Positions 40,101 through 52,140 of a stretch of DNA of 64,000 nucleotides are shown one piece after another. Below the pieces are notes generated by a model. It was given only the letters and a program-made list of their open reading frames with translations. It did no database searches and had not been told where the DNA came from. Each line of letters starts with the position of its first letter. Positions within the stretch are counted from its first letter, which is position 1. The DNA lies in contig NW_019211460.1 of NCBI RefSeq assembly GCF_002443255.2, positions 35,659,498 through 35,723,497 on the forward strand, written 5' to 3'. This stretch comes from Varroa destructor (Eukaryota > Arthropoda > Arachnida > Mesostigmata > Varroidae). The position numbers and the translations under genes were made by a program.

Positions 40101-43100
40101 AAACTTGTTCTTCCGTGCTCGCGATATATTCGTATTAGGAATAAACAACCGATTTGCAATATGTCGCTATTTCGCCTGAGCGCATACGCCGTAGTACGTT
40201 TTTATTGCCTAACGGCATGCCCGGGTACATTTTATATGGTGCAAATAGTCTTCAATGAATTAAGCAGATCTTATCGCCTTGCCCTAAGTGACAAACCAGC
40301 TGTTTCTATAGCAATCGCTTACATACTAGACATATCAAAAACTCTACTAAATAAAACTATTATATCTATCATTATGATATATATATCTACGAAACGTATG
40401 TCAAGACAGGGTCACCTGTGGTGTGTATACATATATTTAAGGCAATGACAACTCGTAGGGCAACACGTAACTGAAATCACTGAAGAACTCAATTAGGGCT
40501 CCGTTTAGCGAAGTCTCACCCCTTAGCTTTTTAAGAGATATAGAAAGTACTATAAAATATGGATGATCAAAACGCAGGCAGATTCTGATAAACTGTCTTA
40601 ACAGCTTGATATAAGTATTAATTGCAGAACTGAAACTAAAATTTGAAACATTACTAGATAGTAACACATTATCCATCGACCTCGTTAGAAGGTTAAGTAC
40701 CTCGAGAGAAAGTTAAGTAAACGACAGAGAGCGCGTGTATAAGAGCTGAGACAGGCACAGTTGTTAAAATAATTCGCTGACAAGTTCTTTCGCTCTCCAT
40801 CTCCAAGTAGTGACATGCCCAAATACCATTATCAGCTCTGAATATCGATCCGGCGACCTAATCTGTATATATGTACATTATGAAAAAAGAAAAATGAGCA
40901 AGACAAATCATTATCGACCCATTTGTAAGGTTGTCAGGGATAAAAAATGTAAAAGGGAAAATGTAATACCGGCCTAAATGCAACAGCAGAGCCGGCACCA
41001 CAATGGAAAAAAGAAATTACTGGCTATTCCTCAAAGGGGAATGACTGCTATGAGAACCGATTTTCTGGACAATCAGACATCTTTAAGATAAAAAATCATA
41101 GTGATAACAAAGCTGCCTCAATTACTGGTGGAAACATTTATCAAGTAGGAACCATTAGAACAGCTCATTTGATGTGACTCACTCGCGATACCCTTTCGGT
41201 GGCAAATACTGGGCTATTGGCCCAATAATGAGGATTAAAAATCATAAAAGGACATTTATATTTTGTACTAGAGCAGACGCAGGAATAGATAGATACTAGC
41301 TATATGATTGCAATTAATCGTCACAGCATGGCTAGGCACAACTTTCTGTAATTAACTTGAATCTATACTTACTATATTGCCGGCTAAGTATACAGGTCGC
41401 TTCGGCACACAGTCAATGTTTACAAGATTACGAGACGCGCTGATTGCGCTATCCAGTGGCATCCATCCGTCCATAGAATTCAACAATCCAAGCAATTCTA
41501 TTCCTGGCGGAGCAGGAAGTTAAGTATAACGAGTATAAATTACGTATATAAAAAATCTACTTGATAACTCCAATAAATAAAGAGGAAAAGTAATAAGAGA
41601 AAAATATAATCAACATCTGGAGAAATAATTAAAATTTGTCACGGCTAGGCCTTAGACAGTGTACACGAGCGCAATCACAAGGTTAGATAACTAACTCCCA
41701 AACACTAATTTAGGCTTGAAAAGAACAGGCCTACGGCACAACAGTACTCGTTCGTTGATGAGATGTTTATCGTGCAAGAGCCCCAAAAAGTTACTTCGAC
41801 AACCTTAAACGAACCTTTAAGGGATCTACCTCATACACCGCGGCCGAAGCAACGACCACTGCAATAGCCTCGTATCGCTGGAGCTAACGTCAATATTAGT
41901 CCCTCGACGAGCAATGACTTTCGTAATTTTTTTCAGAGCATGTATTATACAATATATATGGTTAAAAACACCAACATGGCGGCATGTTCATGAGGACGGT
42001 ATTCCAATAAAAGGCAGGTGCGTTGAAGGTTGCAGTTTGTTGCGTGGCTTCCAATTATCTTCACTTGAACTCGTTTAGGCTTCCTCTTTAAAAGCCTTTA
42101 AAGGGATTCCATCCAAACTTCTTTTGAATTTTGAATCAAATTGAAGTGAAAAAGCAGATGGATGTACATTATGTTGCGTAGCGGCAAAACAGCTTCTGGC
42201 ATTGCCGCCGCTCTACCTGTTCATTCCTATACGCCGTCTTCTTTTCCGCACAATTTCTATCTGCTCTTCTGTAGCCTTTTTCCGTTGACGCTTTTGCTAC
42301 TGCTGGCACTACTGCAGCTACCGCGATGCCAGCCGCTTTTCGAGGCAGCATTAGCTGAGGCTGAGACAGGGCCGTCGGTAGCGGTGGCGGTTAAGTTTCG
42401 AACAACGAACAGCAATCAGTCGGAGGTTGATTGGGGTTTAGGGTGAAAAAAGCTGGGAGAAAGAGCAGGCGGAAAGGTTGAGTGACGGCCAAACAGAAGT
42501 CTAATCAGGGGCGACGTACAAAGGAGTGGACCTACAAGCTAAAGAAACGGCCCAAATCACCACACACTAAACAGCCACTTGTATTCTACCACTACTGCTG
42601 AGGGATCAAGGAGTTGAACCATCGAAAAACTGCTCAACAACAGTAACAATGAAACGAAGAATGATTACATTTCAAAGTTGAACCGCAGCTGTGACATCTT
42701 CGCTCCCAGGCCCTCATAATGCCGCCAGCCATGGGTTACAGTTTATATGGACGCGCTAAAACGGAGTAATCGAACGAGCAAAAATTATTAAACAAGTAAA
42801 AGGCATATATGAGGAAATACGACGATTGATGCTGTTTATTGCGATGATTTCTGTATGTTTAATTTGCTCACGAATATCTCTAAATAGGGAAGCTTTGTCT
42901 CACGCATCTATCATCATAATGCTTGAGAAAATTTAAAAATAAGTGCACCTAATGACAAGCAGCAACGCCTACTGCGAACGTTCACCACATGATTTGTGTA
43001 AGCTTACCGTTGGCGTTTGTTCCCAGTAGTTGATTGTTTTAGGAAAGGATATCGCGCCTATCCTTCACAGGATCGACTGCACATAAACGATATTGATGTG

Positions 43101-46100
43101 CTGCGGGACAGTGATCAACTGAATTATTATTATTAGTTAATTAATTAAATTGAACGCCAACGATAAAAGACCACGTCTAAATTTCAATACATTCAAGACT
43201 TGTTACTGTTCGAAGATCAAGTTAATGAGAACTTGGATAGAAGACTTCTGCGAGATACTAATTAACATGCATTAAAAACAGGGCCAGCAATTGTATTTCC
43301 TCCAAATAACGTAATCGGGCGTATTCAATATGGGGTAACGAGTATCAACCAATACAAAGGAAGCAGCTATTTTTTTTTGCCAAAAACAGGAAAGCAGTTT
43401 CTCTAAAAGCGACAGTTATTCCGATAACGGTCGGATTACTGGCATATAGGACGAATGTTCTGGTTGTGTGCAGTAGTAAATTTAGGTAAGCCATTTGCAG
43501 TAGGATGGGCCGAGACATGGCCAGATACACGATCGCTTGGATTTTCCTCCCGTTAATGTGGTTAAAGTCAACCAGACAGGTAATGTTACATATTCGCGAA
43601 AGCCTACAATTATAAAATTAGAAGTCTTACCTCTTCGCAGCCCGGGCAGCCTTGTCGTAGATCTAGAAAATCGAATACGCTGCCACCTGCTTAATCAGGA
43701 TGATGCTATTCAACCTATGAACGAAAAGCTGCATTTGTGCAATGCGCAAAGCCGATTGAGTAAACCTACTCAAGAATACGAAAATTTGTGTCGATGTTGA
43801 AAAATTTCTCGGCAGCCAGCCCAACTGTTGAAGAAAGGGCTAATCAACTGGCGAAAGAGTTCTTATATTCGCAGGCATCACTTCAATACCTCGTTATCGA
43901 CGAGATAATGTAAACGAAGATGGAAACAAGCAAAAATCACAGGAATCTGGTAAATTTATTCCGACTTCATCATGGTCACATCGGCGTTAGTTTCCATTAA
44001 GCAGTCCCCTTCGCAACACTCGTTACAAGCGTCTTCTAAAACTTGGCGTACTAGAAACTCAACAATCGTAGCTGTTAACTTTTATAGGTCGCCGATGCAT
44101 GTAGGAACTGAGTCTTGGCCTTTAGCAATATCGGTTGCTATTAGTAAGAAGGTAAAAATCAATGTAAACAATATACGTATAGTGCAATGGATGTATAGGC
44201 TCACACGACAACCTGAAGGTTTGTCCAACTGAGGTTGTCCTAAGTGTACCGACAAAAAATATTCTAGTAAAGCTTTTTTCGCTGATAATACTTTGCGCAG
44301 TTGCGTTTAATATTAAAAAAAAAAAAGAATACCAAATACGATTAGGTAACTAATAGGAAAATTGGAACGACGCCGAAGTAGGCTTCATGGAAGTTGATGA
44401 AGACGCATAAGGTATTACGTGAACAACCTGAAGCCATCCAGTGAAACAGCTATATTTTATATCTCAGATTTACATATGTGCGGAGGTATAAGCAATGAAC
44501 CAGAAGTAGCAGTACAAGTATTTTTAGCAAAAATCCAGACAATTCATGAGCATTGAATAGTGATGTTATCTTCTGCATAATCTTATTATCGGCGCAATGA
44601 TTTGGGCAACTAAAGCTCTGAGTGGAAAAAGCTGGAAGTTGAAAGCTCAAACCCCGGCAGTGATATCGATTATACAACAACTGTGATTAAAGAATGTAGG
44701 TACGACCTGCTCAATTTAACCATATATATCTCTAAACGGGTTACGTTTTTTTGTGTGTTTATTTCGAAGGCGGAAAGTTATTCGGGCTGACTACCATAGG
44801 AAGATAACGGTAGCATTAGTAAATATCACCCGACCATCAGTTCATGGCCTACTGTGAATAACGGTTGCTTAATTGTGAAGTTAACTGAATTCGACTAATG
44901 AAGTACTGAGTCATTCGCAGTACTCTCAGCAGCAGTCACAAAGTCGAAATCCTAACGGCTAGACAGGTAAATGATCTTTTTTTGACAGTGAATACCTTAT
45001 CAGTTAAGGTAATAATGTACCGTAATAACTTGCTCTCTATATTTACATATATAGGGCATAATTTAAGCGATTGATATGGATGAATCATGCTACGGTTACA
45101 GAATGGCCGGCATACATAATGGCTTTATTTCTGCCTATCGTACATTTTATTGCTGGAGTTCGGCAATTAGAGGAAGGAACATTTGTCGAAGCAGTAATAA
45201 CCCTGATAATGTCCTGCGGTTCCGTGCTCGGTATTCCCTATTATCCAAGACAGTAAGCCTTTGGCTAAGCAGTATCTATAATCCGGGATCCAAAGTAGCT
45301 CTAAATATAGCAGATATGCACCGCAGTTGTATTCTTCGTTGGTATAAATCCCTTGGTAATAGCATGCTAGGTGCCATATTTTTTTTTATGTGCTCAACAA
45401 AAAAGGTTAGGCTTACAAACAAAAAAGGTGCTAGGCTTAAGCTGCCAGCTCGTTGTATCTGTTGCTTCTACTAGCAATATCATTCTGTGGCAATCTCTTT
45501 AATTTGAGTTGATCAGGCCCACTTGGTCAGGAACCATCTTTAAGGACCTCGAGTTCCGCTTTTACCGACAGATCTGAAAACGAATAGTTCGAGAATTGGG
45601 CGTACAATTAGATTACCTGAGATGGCAGGAATCAGTACGTAAAGTGATGAAACAACTCAAAAATATGGCTGTTTTTATTGTTCTCGAATTGATGCCCTAT
45701 AGACAAAGAAAAAAACAACAAAACATTCACTTGAAACAAACGCTAAAAGCTCCGTCCAGCACGTACCGCTTTAAATGGGTTCAGTTTATTGTGGCCAGCA
45801 AACATCTCTGGATACGATCAAATCGCTCTCAAGGCTTTCACCCCAAACCGTCCCCTTTTCCGACGAGGCTTGCATACGGTTCGCAGTACCTATAGCAGTA
45901 TTATATTGTGTTTGTGGACAAAAGTTTCTTATCGTAATTCTCAGCAAAGCTTTTCAGCTCGATACTCGGTTATTATACTTTACGCACGTCTTTAGCGCTA
46001 ACGTTGTGGAAAAAAAGGTGCTATTTCATCTTTTTTTACTAGTTATTTTTATTAATTAGTTTGCCCACTTCCAGGCTCGATTATGAAAGAGCTCAAATAT

Positions 46101-46527
46101 GACTCATATAACGAATGCTACACTCAGTAAAGTTTGAGCCATTCTTTGCCCTGAAGCGGAAAATTAGCTTAGCCTTAGAGCACTGCTGTGCCGGTATCAC
46201 TGTGATACTTCTCGTTCTGGCAACAAAACGGTGCTAACATATTCACAACTGAACGAGACATTTCCAGTAAAGAAAATCATCTGAGGCAACACTTTCGGCA
46301 TGGAAGTTGCATTGGCATTCGTTGCTGAATTATTGGTGGCATAGTTGTCGTCATTTGGCATCTTCTGTCACCTCTTCTAGACTGAGAACGTCATGCTCTC
46401 TAACCGTTGTACCGAGTCAACAAAACGTCTCTTTGTCATTGTGCTCAGCGATTCGTGCTTAGCCAAACGATAAGCTACGAATATTAGTGAACTGCCATCT
46501 TGTCATAAACGACTATAGCGCCATCTA
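37128..46527. repeat. Unit A, second copy (9,400 bp)
   Basis: An exact direct repeat of 27513-36912, shifted by 9,615. It starts immediately after segment S with no shared bases at the join and stops at the exact base where the first copy meets S. At that point the sequence becomes a run of N. Its contents are those of the first copy and carry no recognised gene. Confidence 0.95.
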
Positions 46528-46552
46528 NNNNNNNNNNNNNNNNNNNNNNNNN
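46528..46552. other. Assembly gap, 25 N
   Basis: Twenty-five undetermined bases separate the last base of unit A from the first base of unit B. In the complete version of this junction the 215-245 bp segment S occupies this place. The gap therefore stands for S and its length is a placeholder, not a measurement. Confidence 0.98.
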
Positions 46553-47103
46553 GGTGGTAACAAACTTAACTTTTGGCACGTTTTCATATACACCTATTTA
46601 GACTCATTGAAAATGAGTGTCAACGTTTTATGTGGACTGAAATATCTCAGCCGTATGTTGTCCACAATCAGAGAAGCAACACCCGTACGTATCACAATGA
46701 AAAAAACAATTCGAGGAATAAAGGATGGTAAAATAAAGCCACATGGTAAAATTAATATTAAAACCTATGTAGCACAGAAAAACTGAGTCTCAGCAGAAAA
46801 CTGAAAGCGCTACTCTGATTATCTTCCTACTGCAAAAAAATATTGTCTCATTGTATAACAGCATTAAGGAATCTTGAAAATTACACCTCAGAGTATGCTC
46901 ACTTCATATCATATACTCACTGGACCTTGAGTACGCGACCCGAAATACGATATTTTATATTAGACCCACTGTTTATTTGAACGTGCTGCTCGTTTTCGGA
47001 AAATATTAACTCTTAGAAAATAGAATTTATCGGTTCTTTTTTTGTACGCCATCTTACCTACGCCGCATCTATATATTTAGTTATGAATCACACTTTACTT
47101 TCG

Positions 47104-47119
47104 GAGCAGACGTCTGCTC
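47104..47119. repeat. 16-bp perfect palindrome
   Basis: GAGCAGACGTCTGCTC reads identically on both strands and is followed by a further GTCTGCTTCTGC. It could be a symmetric protein-binding site or chance. The second copy is at 49224-49239. Confidence 0.7.
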
Positions 47120-47730
47120 GTCTGCTTCTGCAAACTTTCGCTCAGGAAGCTAACGAAGTCGACATGTACATCCACTCATCAGCGTACGGCGTACGGTTGC
47201 ACTAGCTACATCGAAAATATCAGACGTGCTCACAAGCAGCTGTCGTCTGTCAGATAAACTTCTATCACGTTATCTACATATAGACTGTACAATCATATTT
47301 CTATTGTCGGCCTTTTTTTCCGGCCTAGCACATACGCTATTGTGATACGAATACAAGTCGTAGTAATGGGCTGATGATTATGGCAATAGATTCAGCAAGA
47401 CGCCTCTTGCTAGTTTCAGGAATCGGTATCGAAAAATGTTTACGCGATGATTGGTCAGATCGAAGCAACTTACTTGTGATGCGATCACGATATGTCTGGT
47501 TTTCAGGTTAAAAAGTTCAATGCAATCAAGTTCTAGCAGGTGCAGCATACGAATTCGGCTGGTAGTAACGTTGTAAAAATTCGCACCGTTGTGTAGCATA
47601 GAAAAGACTACCACAGCGAACAAACAACCGTTCACTCTATCCCTAACCGTTGTTTTCATTCGATATCAAAATATGAATAGGTCGAACAAAGGTGTCTGGA
47701 CAAGGTCATTCGTAGACTTAGTCCTATTCA

Positions 47731-47757
47731 AATAAAGCAGTATTGTATTGTATTGTA
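47731..47757 (+). mobile_element. Possible 3' end of a truncated non-LTR retrotransposon
   Basis: A polyadenylation signal AATAAA (47731-47736) is followed four bases later by a short TATTG tandem tail, TATTGTATTGTATTGTA. Several arthropod LINE families end this way. No reverse transcriptase frame is visible upstream, so at most this would be a 5'-truncated copy. A simple pentanucleotide repeat next to a chance AATAAA would look the same. Confidence 0.3.
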
Positions 47758-48427
47758 TGTAGCTGTATAATATTAAAACCTACGCTCGTCTATTGCTTTC
47801 TCACTTCGCCGCATTCTAGACTGTCAAGGGCCTATTTGCCGTTTGTTGTTACGACGATTCAGCCACCTTCTGTTCTGGAACGCGTCTCTAAGGAATGACG
47901 AGAGAGGATACGTTTTACGATCCGGTATTTCACCGAAGCGGGATATGAGGATACACGGCAATGATGTATTTGAGTAGGAATTAGATCCTAACATGGGATA
48001 AAGTATATATCATCTAACTGGTTAGAAAATACCTCTAGAACCTGTAGAAAAGCTATACGCGGGTTTTATCTAAGAGAAAGACAGATTTTTTTTATTAGAA
48101 AACGTTGGGAAGCCAATGACAAAACTCGGACAAGCATTCCTTCTTATGGCCAATTCTGCCATCTATTTAATCTAATAGCTTGATTTAGGCAGCCGGATAA
48201 TCTCCGCTCTCTGCAGTTCAGAGTTCTATTAAAAATCGGATTTTTCAAAGCCACGTCCTCAATCCACTAGAAGCCGCATAATAAAATTTGACTGCTAAAG
48301 ATATTATAGTCAAAGGTAGTGATTGCGATTATTATTCGTTTACGTATATAAGAAGTACAGAACTATGAAACAGTTCTTACAGCTTAAGTTGCTAGGGGCA
48401 TCCCCTAAGTATGCTTCTCAAAGACTC

Positions 48428-48672
48428 AAGTTAGCGAGGAGGAGGAGGAGGAGGAGGGGGAGGAGGAGGAGGAGGAGGAGGAGGAGGAGGAGGAGGAGGG
48501 TGAAAAGCCCATTGGACTTTGCGGTACGGCGATGACTCATCGGTCTGCGTGTATGTGCCATTGTATGATGGGCTATGACCTTGGAATTTGATCAAAATTG
48601 CCAAAGTCACGATCGTCGTATGGGCATAAAAAGTGACTCGATTTAAATTCGTTTATTGCCATCTTGAGCAGT
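48428..48672. repeat. Segment S, second copy (245 bp, with longer GGA microsatellite)
   Basis: Same ends and same non-repeat sequence as 36913-37127. The GGA tract spans about 48436-48500 (65 bases), which is 30 bases longer. It contains one interruption near 48456-48460, where a GGGGG run replaces GGAGG. It is flanked by unit B on both sides. The plus-strand purine tract can form G-rich secondary structure. Confidence 0.95.
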
Positions 48673-50547
48673 GGTGGTAACAAACTTAACTTTTGGCACG
48701 TTTTCATATACACCTATTTAGACTCATTGAAAATGAGTGTCAACGTTTTATGTGGACTGAAATATCTCAGCCGTATGTTGTCCACAATCAGAGAAGCAAC
48801 ACCCGTACGTATCACAATGAAAAAAACAATTCGAGGAATAAAGGATGGTAAAATAAAGCCACATGGTAAAATTAATATTAAAACCTATGTAGCACAGAAA
48901 AACTGAGTCTCAGCAGAAAACTGAAAGCGCTACTCTGATTATCTTCCTACTGCAAAAAAATATTGTCTCATTGTATAACAGCATTAAGGAATCTTGAAAA
49001 TTACACCTCAGAGTATGCTCACTTCATATCATATACTCACTGGACCTTGAGTACGCGACCCGAAATACGATATTTTATATTAGACCCACTGTTTATTTGA
49101 ACGTGCTGCTCGTTTTCGGAAAATATTAACTCTTAGAAAATAGAATTTATCGGTTCTTTTTTTGTACGCCATCTTACCTACGCCGCATCTATATATTTAG
49201 TTATGAATCACACTTTACTTTCGGAGCAGACGTCTGCTCGTCTGCTTCTGCAAACTTTCGCTCAGGAAGCTAACGAAGTCGACATGTACATCCACTCATC
49301 AGCGTACGGCGTACGGTTGCACTAGCTACATCGAAAATATCAGACGTGCTCACAAGCAGCTGTCGTCTGTCAGATAAACTTCTATCACGTTATCTACATA
49401 TAGACTGTACAATCATATTTCTATTGTCGGCCTTTTTTTCCGGCCTAGCACATACGCTATTGTGATACGAATACAAGTCGTAGTAATGGGCTGATGATTA
49501 TGGCAATAGATTCAGCAAGACGCCTCTTGCTAGTTTCAGGAATCGGTATCGAAAAATGTTTACGCGATGATTGGTCAGATCGAAGCAACTTACTTGTGAT
49601 GCGATCACGATATGTCTGGTTTTCAGGTTAAAAAGTTCAATGCAATCAAGTTCTAGCAGGTGCAGCATACGAATTCGGCTGGTAGTAACGTTGTAAAAAT
49701 TCGCACCGTTGTGTAGCATAGAAAAGACTACCACAGCGAACAAACAACCGTTCACTCTATCCCTAACCGTTGTTTTCATTCGATATCAAAATATGAATAG
49801 GTCGAACAAAGGTGTCTGGACAAGGTCATTCGTAGACTTAGTCCTATTCAAATAAAGCAGTATTGTATTGTATTGTATGTAGCTGTATAATATTAAAACC
49901 TACGCTCGTCTATTGCTTTCTCACTTCGCCGCATTCTAGACTGTCAAGGGCCTATTTGCCGTTTGTTGTTACGACGATTCAGCCACCTTCTGTTCTGGAA
50001 CGCGTCTCTAAGGAATGACGAGAGAGGATACGTTTTACGATCCGGTATTTCACCGAAGCGGGATATGAGGATACACGGCAATGATGTATTTGAGTAGGAA
50101 TTAGATCCTAACATGGGATAAAGTATATATCATCTAACTGGTTAGAAAATACCTCTAGAACCTGTAGAAAAGCTATACGCGGGTTTTATCTAAGAGAAAG
50201 ACAGATTTTTTTTATTAGAAAACGTTGGGAAGCCAATGACAAAACTCGGACAAGCATTCCTTCTTATGGCCAATTCTGCCATCTATTTAATCTAATAGCT
50301 TGATTTAGGCAGCCGGATAATCTCCGCTCTCTGCAGTTCAGAGTTCTATTAAAAATCGGATTTTTCAAAGCCACGTCCTCAATCCACTAGAAGCCGCATA
50401 ATAAAATTTGACTGCTAAAGATATTATAGTCAAAGGTAGTGATTGCGATTATTATTCGTTTACGTATATAAGAAGTACAGAACTATGAAACAGTTCTTAC
50501 AGCTTAAGTTGCTAGGGGCATCCCCTAAGTATGCTTCTCAAAGACTC
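48673..50547. repeat. Unit B, second copy (1,875 bp)
   Basis: An exact direct repeat of 46553-48427, shifted by 2,120. It begins directly after segment S and ends at a blunt join to unique sequence at 50548. The copy of the possible retrotransposon tail is at 49851-49877. Confidence 0.95.
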
Positions 50548-51840
50548 GGGTAGGGTTGTTAGCGGCAGCGTGGCTATATAGTATCAGAGAATATGGCCTT
50601 CAAACTCCGATACTGTGTTTCGAAGCTCTGGAACATGCCGTAGCAATTCGAAACTGGATTTTTTTTAACTCTAACTTAAAATTTGATGTTCAAGCAACCA
50701 CGCGAACGTTTCCTAAATAACTCCTTAACGTCCTTAATTAATCGTAATCCCTATTTATTCGAAACTTACGTTTCTAAAATCCAAAGTACGACAAAAGCAT
50801 TAATTGCGTTGCTTCAAATAGATGTGTAGATCAGATATATAATCTCGGTTTTGGAAAAAAAAAATGTAATTTTTCATATTTTAGAGGTATCTAGCATTGT
50901 CCTGATAGACTAGGTACGACACCTATCAAGGTAATTATTATCAAATATCCAGTACCTCTTTAAAAATGCGTCGAGGCACCTAAGGGAGAGACTCGAACGT
51001 TTGAAATCGCTTGTTTCGAACACTGTTGACTGCAAACTACTCATGCTAATCAATTTTAGATTGTCAGCTTCAGTTTAAAGAAAATCCCTAAGAAGTCGAC
51101 GAGTTAGCCGCGTTCCAACGATGTGTAATAGGACATCGGCCAAACAACGTTTGTTTATTTCTTCCTTCATCCTTTTCCCAAGCTATGTTACAGATAATGC
51201 GCTCTCGAGTTTCGTTACTACAGCCTCACATCTACGTCTACCAGCCCAACCGTCATCTCCTAACTAAATAGATTAAGAACTAATGTTGTATTCTTGGAAG
51301 AATGTTGAATGGGTCTTCGTAATTATTCATCTGGCACGGAATCTGCTTTCGAAGTTGACTTCCAGGGAGTCAGTGTCGACCCAGATCAGATTATACGGCT
51401 GTCGCATACAATTGTGCATGAGCGAAATCGTTTTCTTCTTTTCTCTGTAACTTCGATCGGCGAACACACAATCAAGCACAACTCCGTCAAATTACACACA
51501 CACACACCCTCAAGTCCCGTAGGTACATAAAACCCGACTTGACTTCAAACATATTCACAGAGATTATGAAAGTTTTAATTTTTTCACTTATTATGTTCTC
51601 ATAGTTTGTTTGATGTTCCTGATCCTCGCCCGGTAGCCGTCATAGCTTCTCGTATGTATATAGACTCTAATCAGTGAATATTTGAGACAGTTCGATCCTG
51701 TAGTAATAACGATGTATCCACGTACAGCGTATTTAGATATTTTATAGAGGACCTAACCAGCTGACCTGCCGTACGGCGTATATTTGCGTTCTATTGCTGG
51801 CGTACATCTGATTTGTATTTTTCTTTCTTTGTGAAGAGAA
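50548..51840. other. AT-rich single-copy flank right of the duplicated block
   Basis: No gene is recognised. One 73-codon frame (51309-51530) ends in the CA repeat and has no known motif. Confidence 0.55.
51494..51507. repeat. (AC)7 microsatellite
   Basis: Seven AC units without interruption. It is a simple repeat. Confidence 0.9.
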
Positions 51841-52140
51841 GGCTACTTCGGTACCGTTAGCAGCCGGGAGCTGCCTTCGGCTTTCAGCCATCACACTCCT
51901 GCTTCTGTTTCCACACCATAATCCTTTCCTACATAACCCCCACGACCCCTCTACACTTTCCTTTTTCGATGTCATACGACGACTACTAGAAGCTGCGAAA
52001 AATACAACAACATCAGTAGCGGCAGCGGCGACAAAAGTCACGTCGCCTCACATTTTCTAGCTCTCTTTTTTTTTTTTTTTTTTTTTTCTTTCTTTATTTG
52101 CCTCGCCCGCATTCTTCTAAGCAGCAAGTAAAGAAAGGCT
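51840..52140. other. GC-richer patch next to a poly-T run
   Basis: A short GC-rich segment contains a 99-codon minus frame (51742-52041) without a known motif. It is followed by the T22 run and a pyrimidine-rich TTTC stretch. The pyrimidine tract ending near CTAAGCAG at about 52119-52126 could act as a 3' splice site, but I have no other support. Confidence 0.3.
52066..52087. repeat. Mononucleotide T run, 22 bases
   Basis: Twenty-two consecutive T, then CTTTCTTTATTTG. It may be a poly-A tail of an inserted element read from the other strand, or a simple homopolymer. No element body is visible on either side. Confidence 0.85.

Larger units (their letters stand above)
46553..48427. repeat. Unit B, first copy (1,875 bp)
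   Basis: This segment recurs at 48673-50547 with a constant offset of 2,120 bases and appears identical. It holds an 80-codon plus frame and a 93-codon minus frame (47378-47659) with no recognised domain. It also holds a 16-base perfect palindrome at 47104-47119 and a possible retrotransposon tail at 47731-47757. Its right edge joins segment S; the right edge of the second copy joins unique DNA. Confidence 0.95.

Noticed and set aside
46487..46786. A 99-codon open frame crossing the gap
   Set aside because: It is created by reading through the 25 N, which stand in for about 215-245 real bases of segment S. The left and right parts come from units A and B and are not contiguous.
48323..48535. 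A 70-codon frame with a long arginine run
   Set aside because: The arginine run is the translation of the GGA microsatellite (AGG codons). It is not a protein signal.
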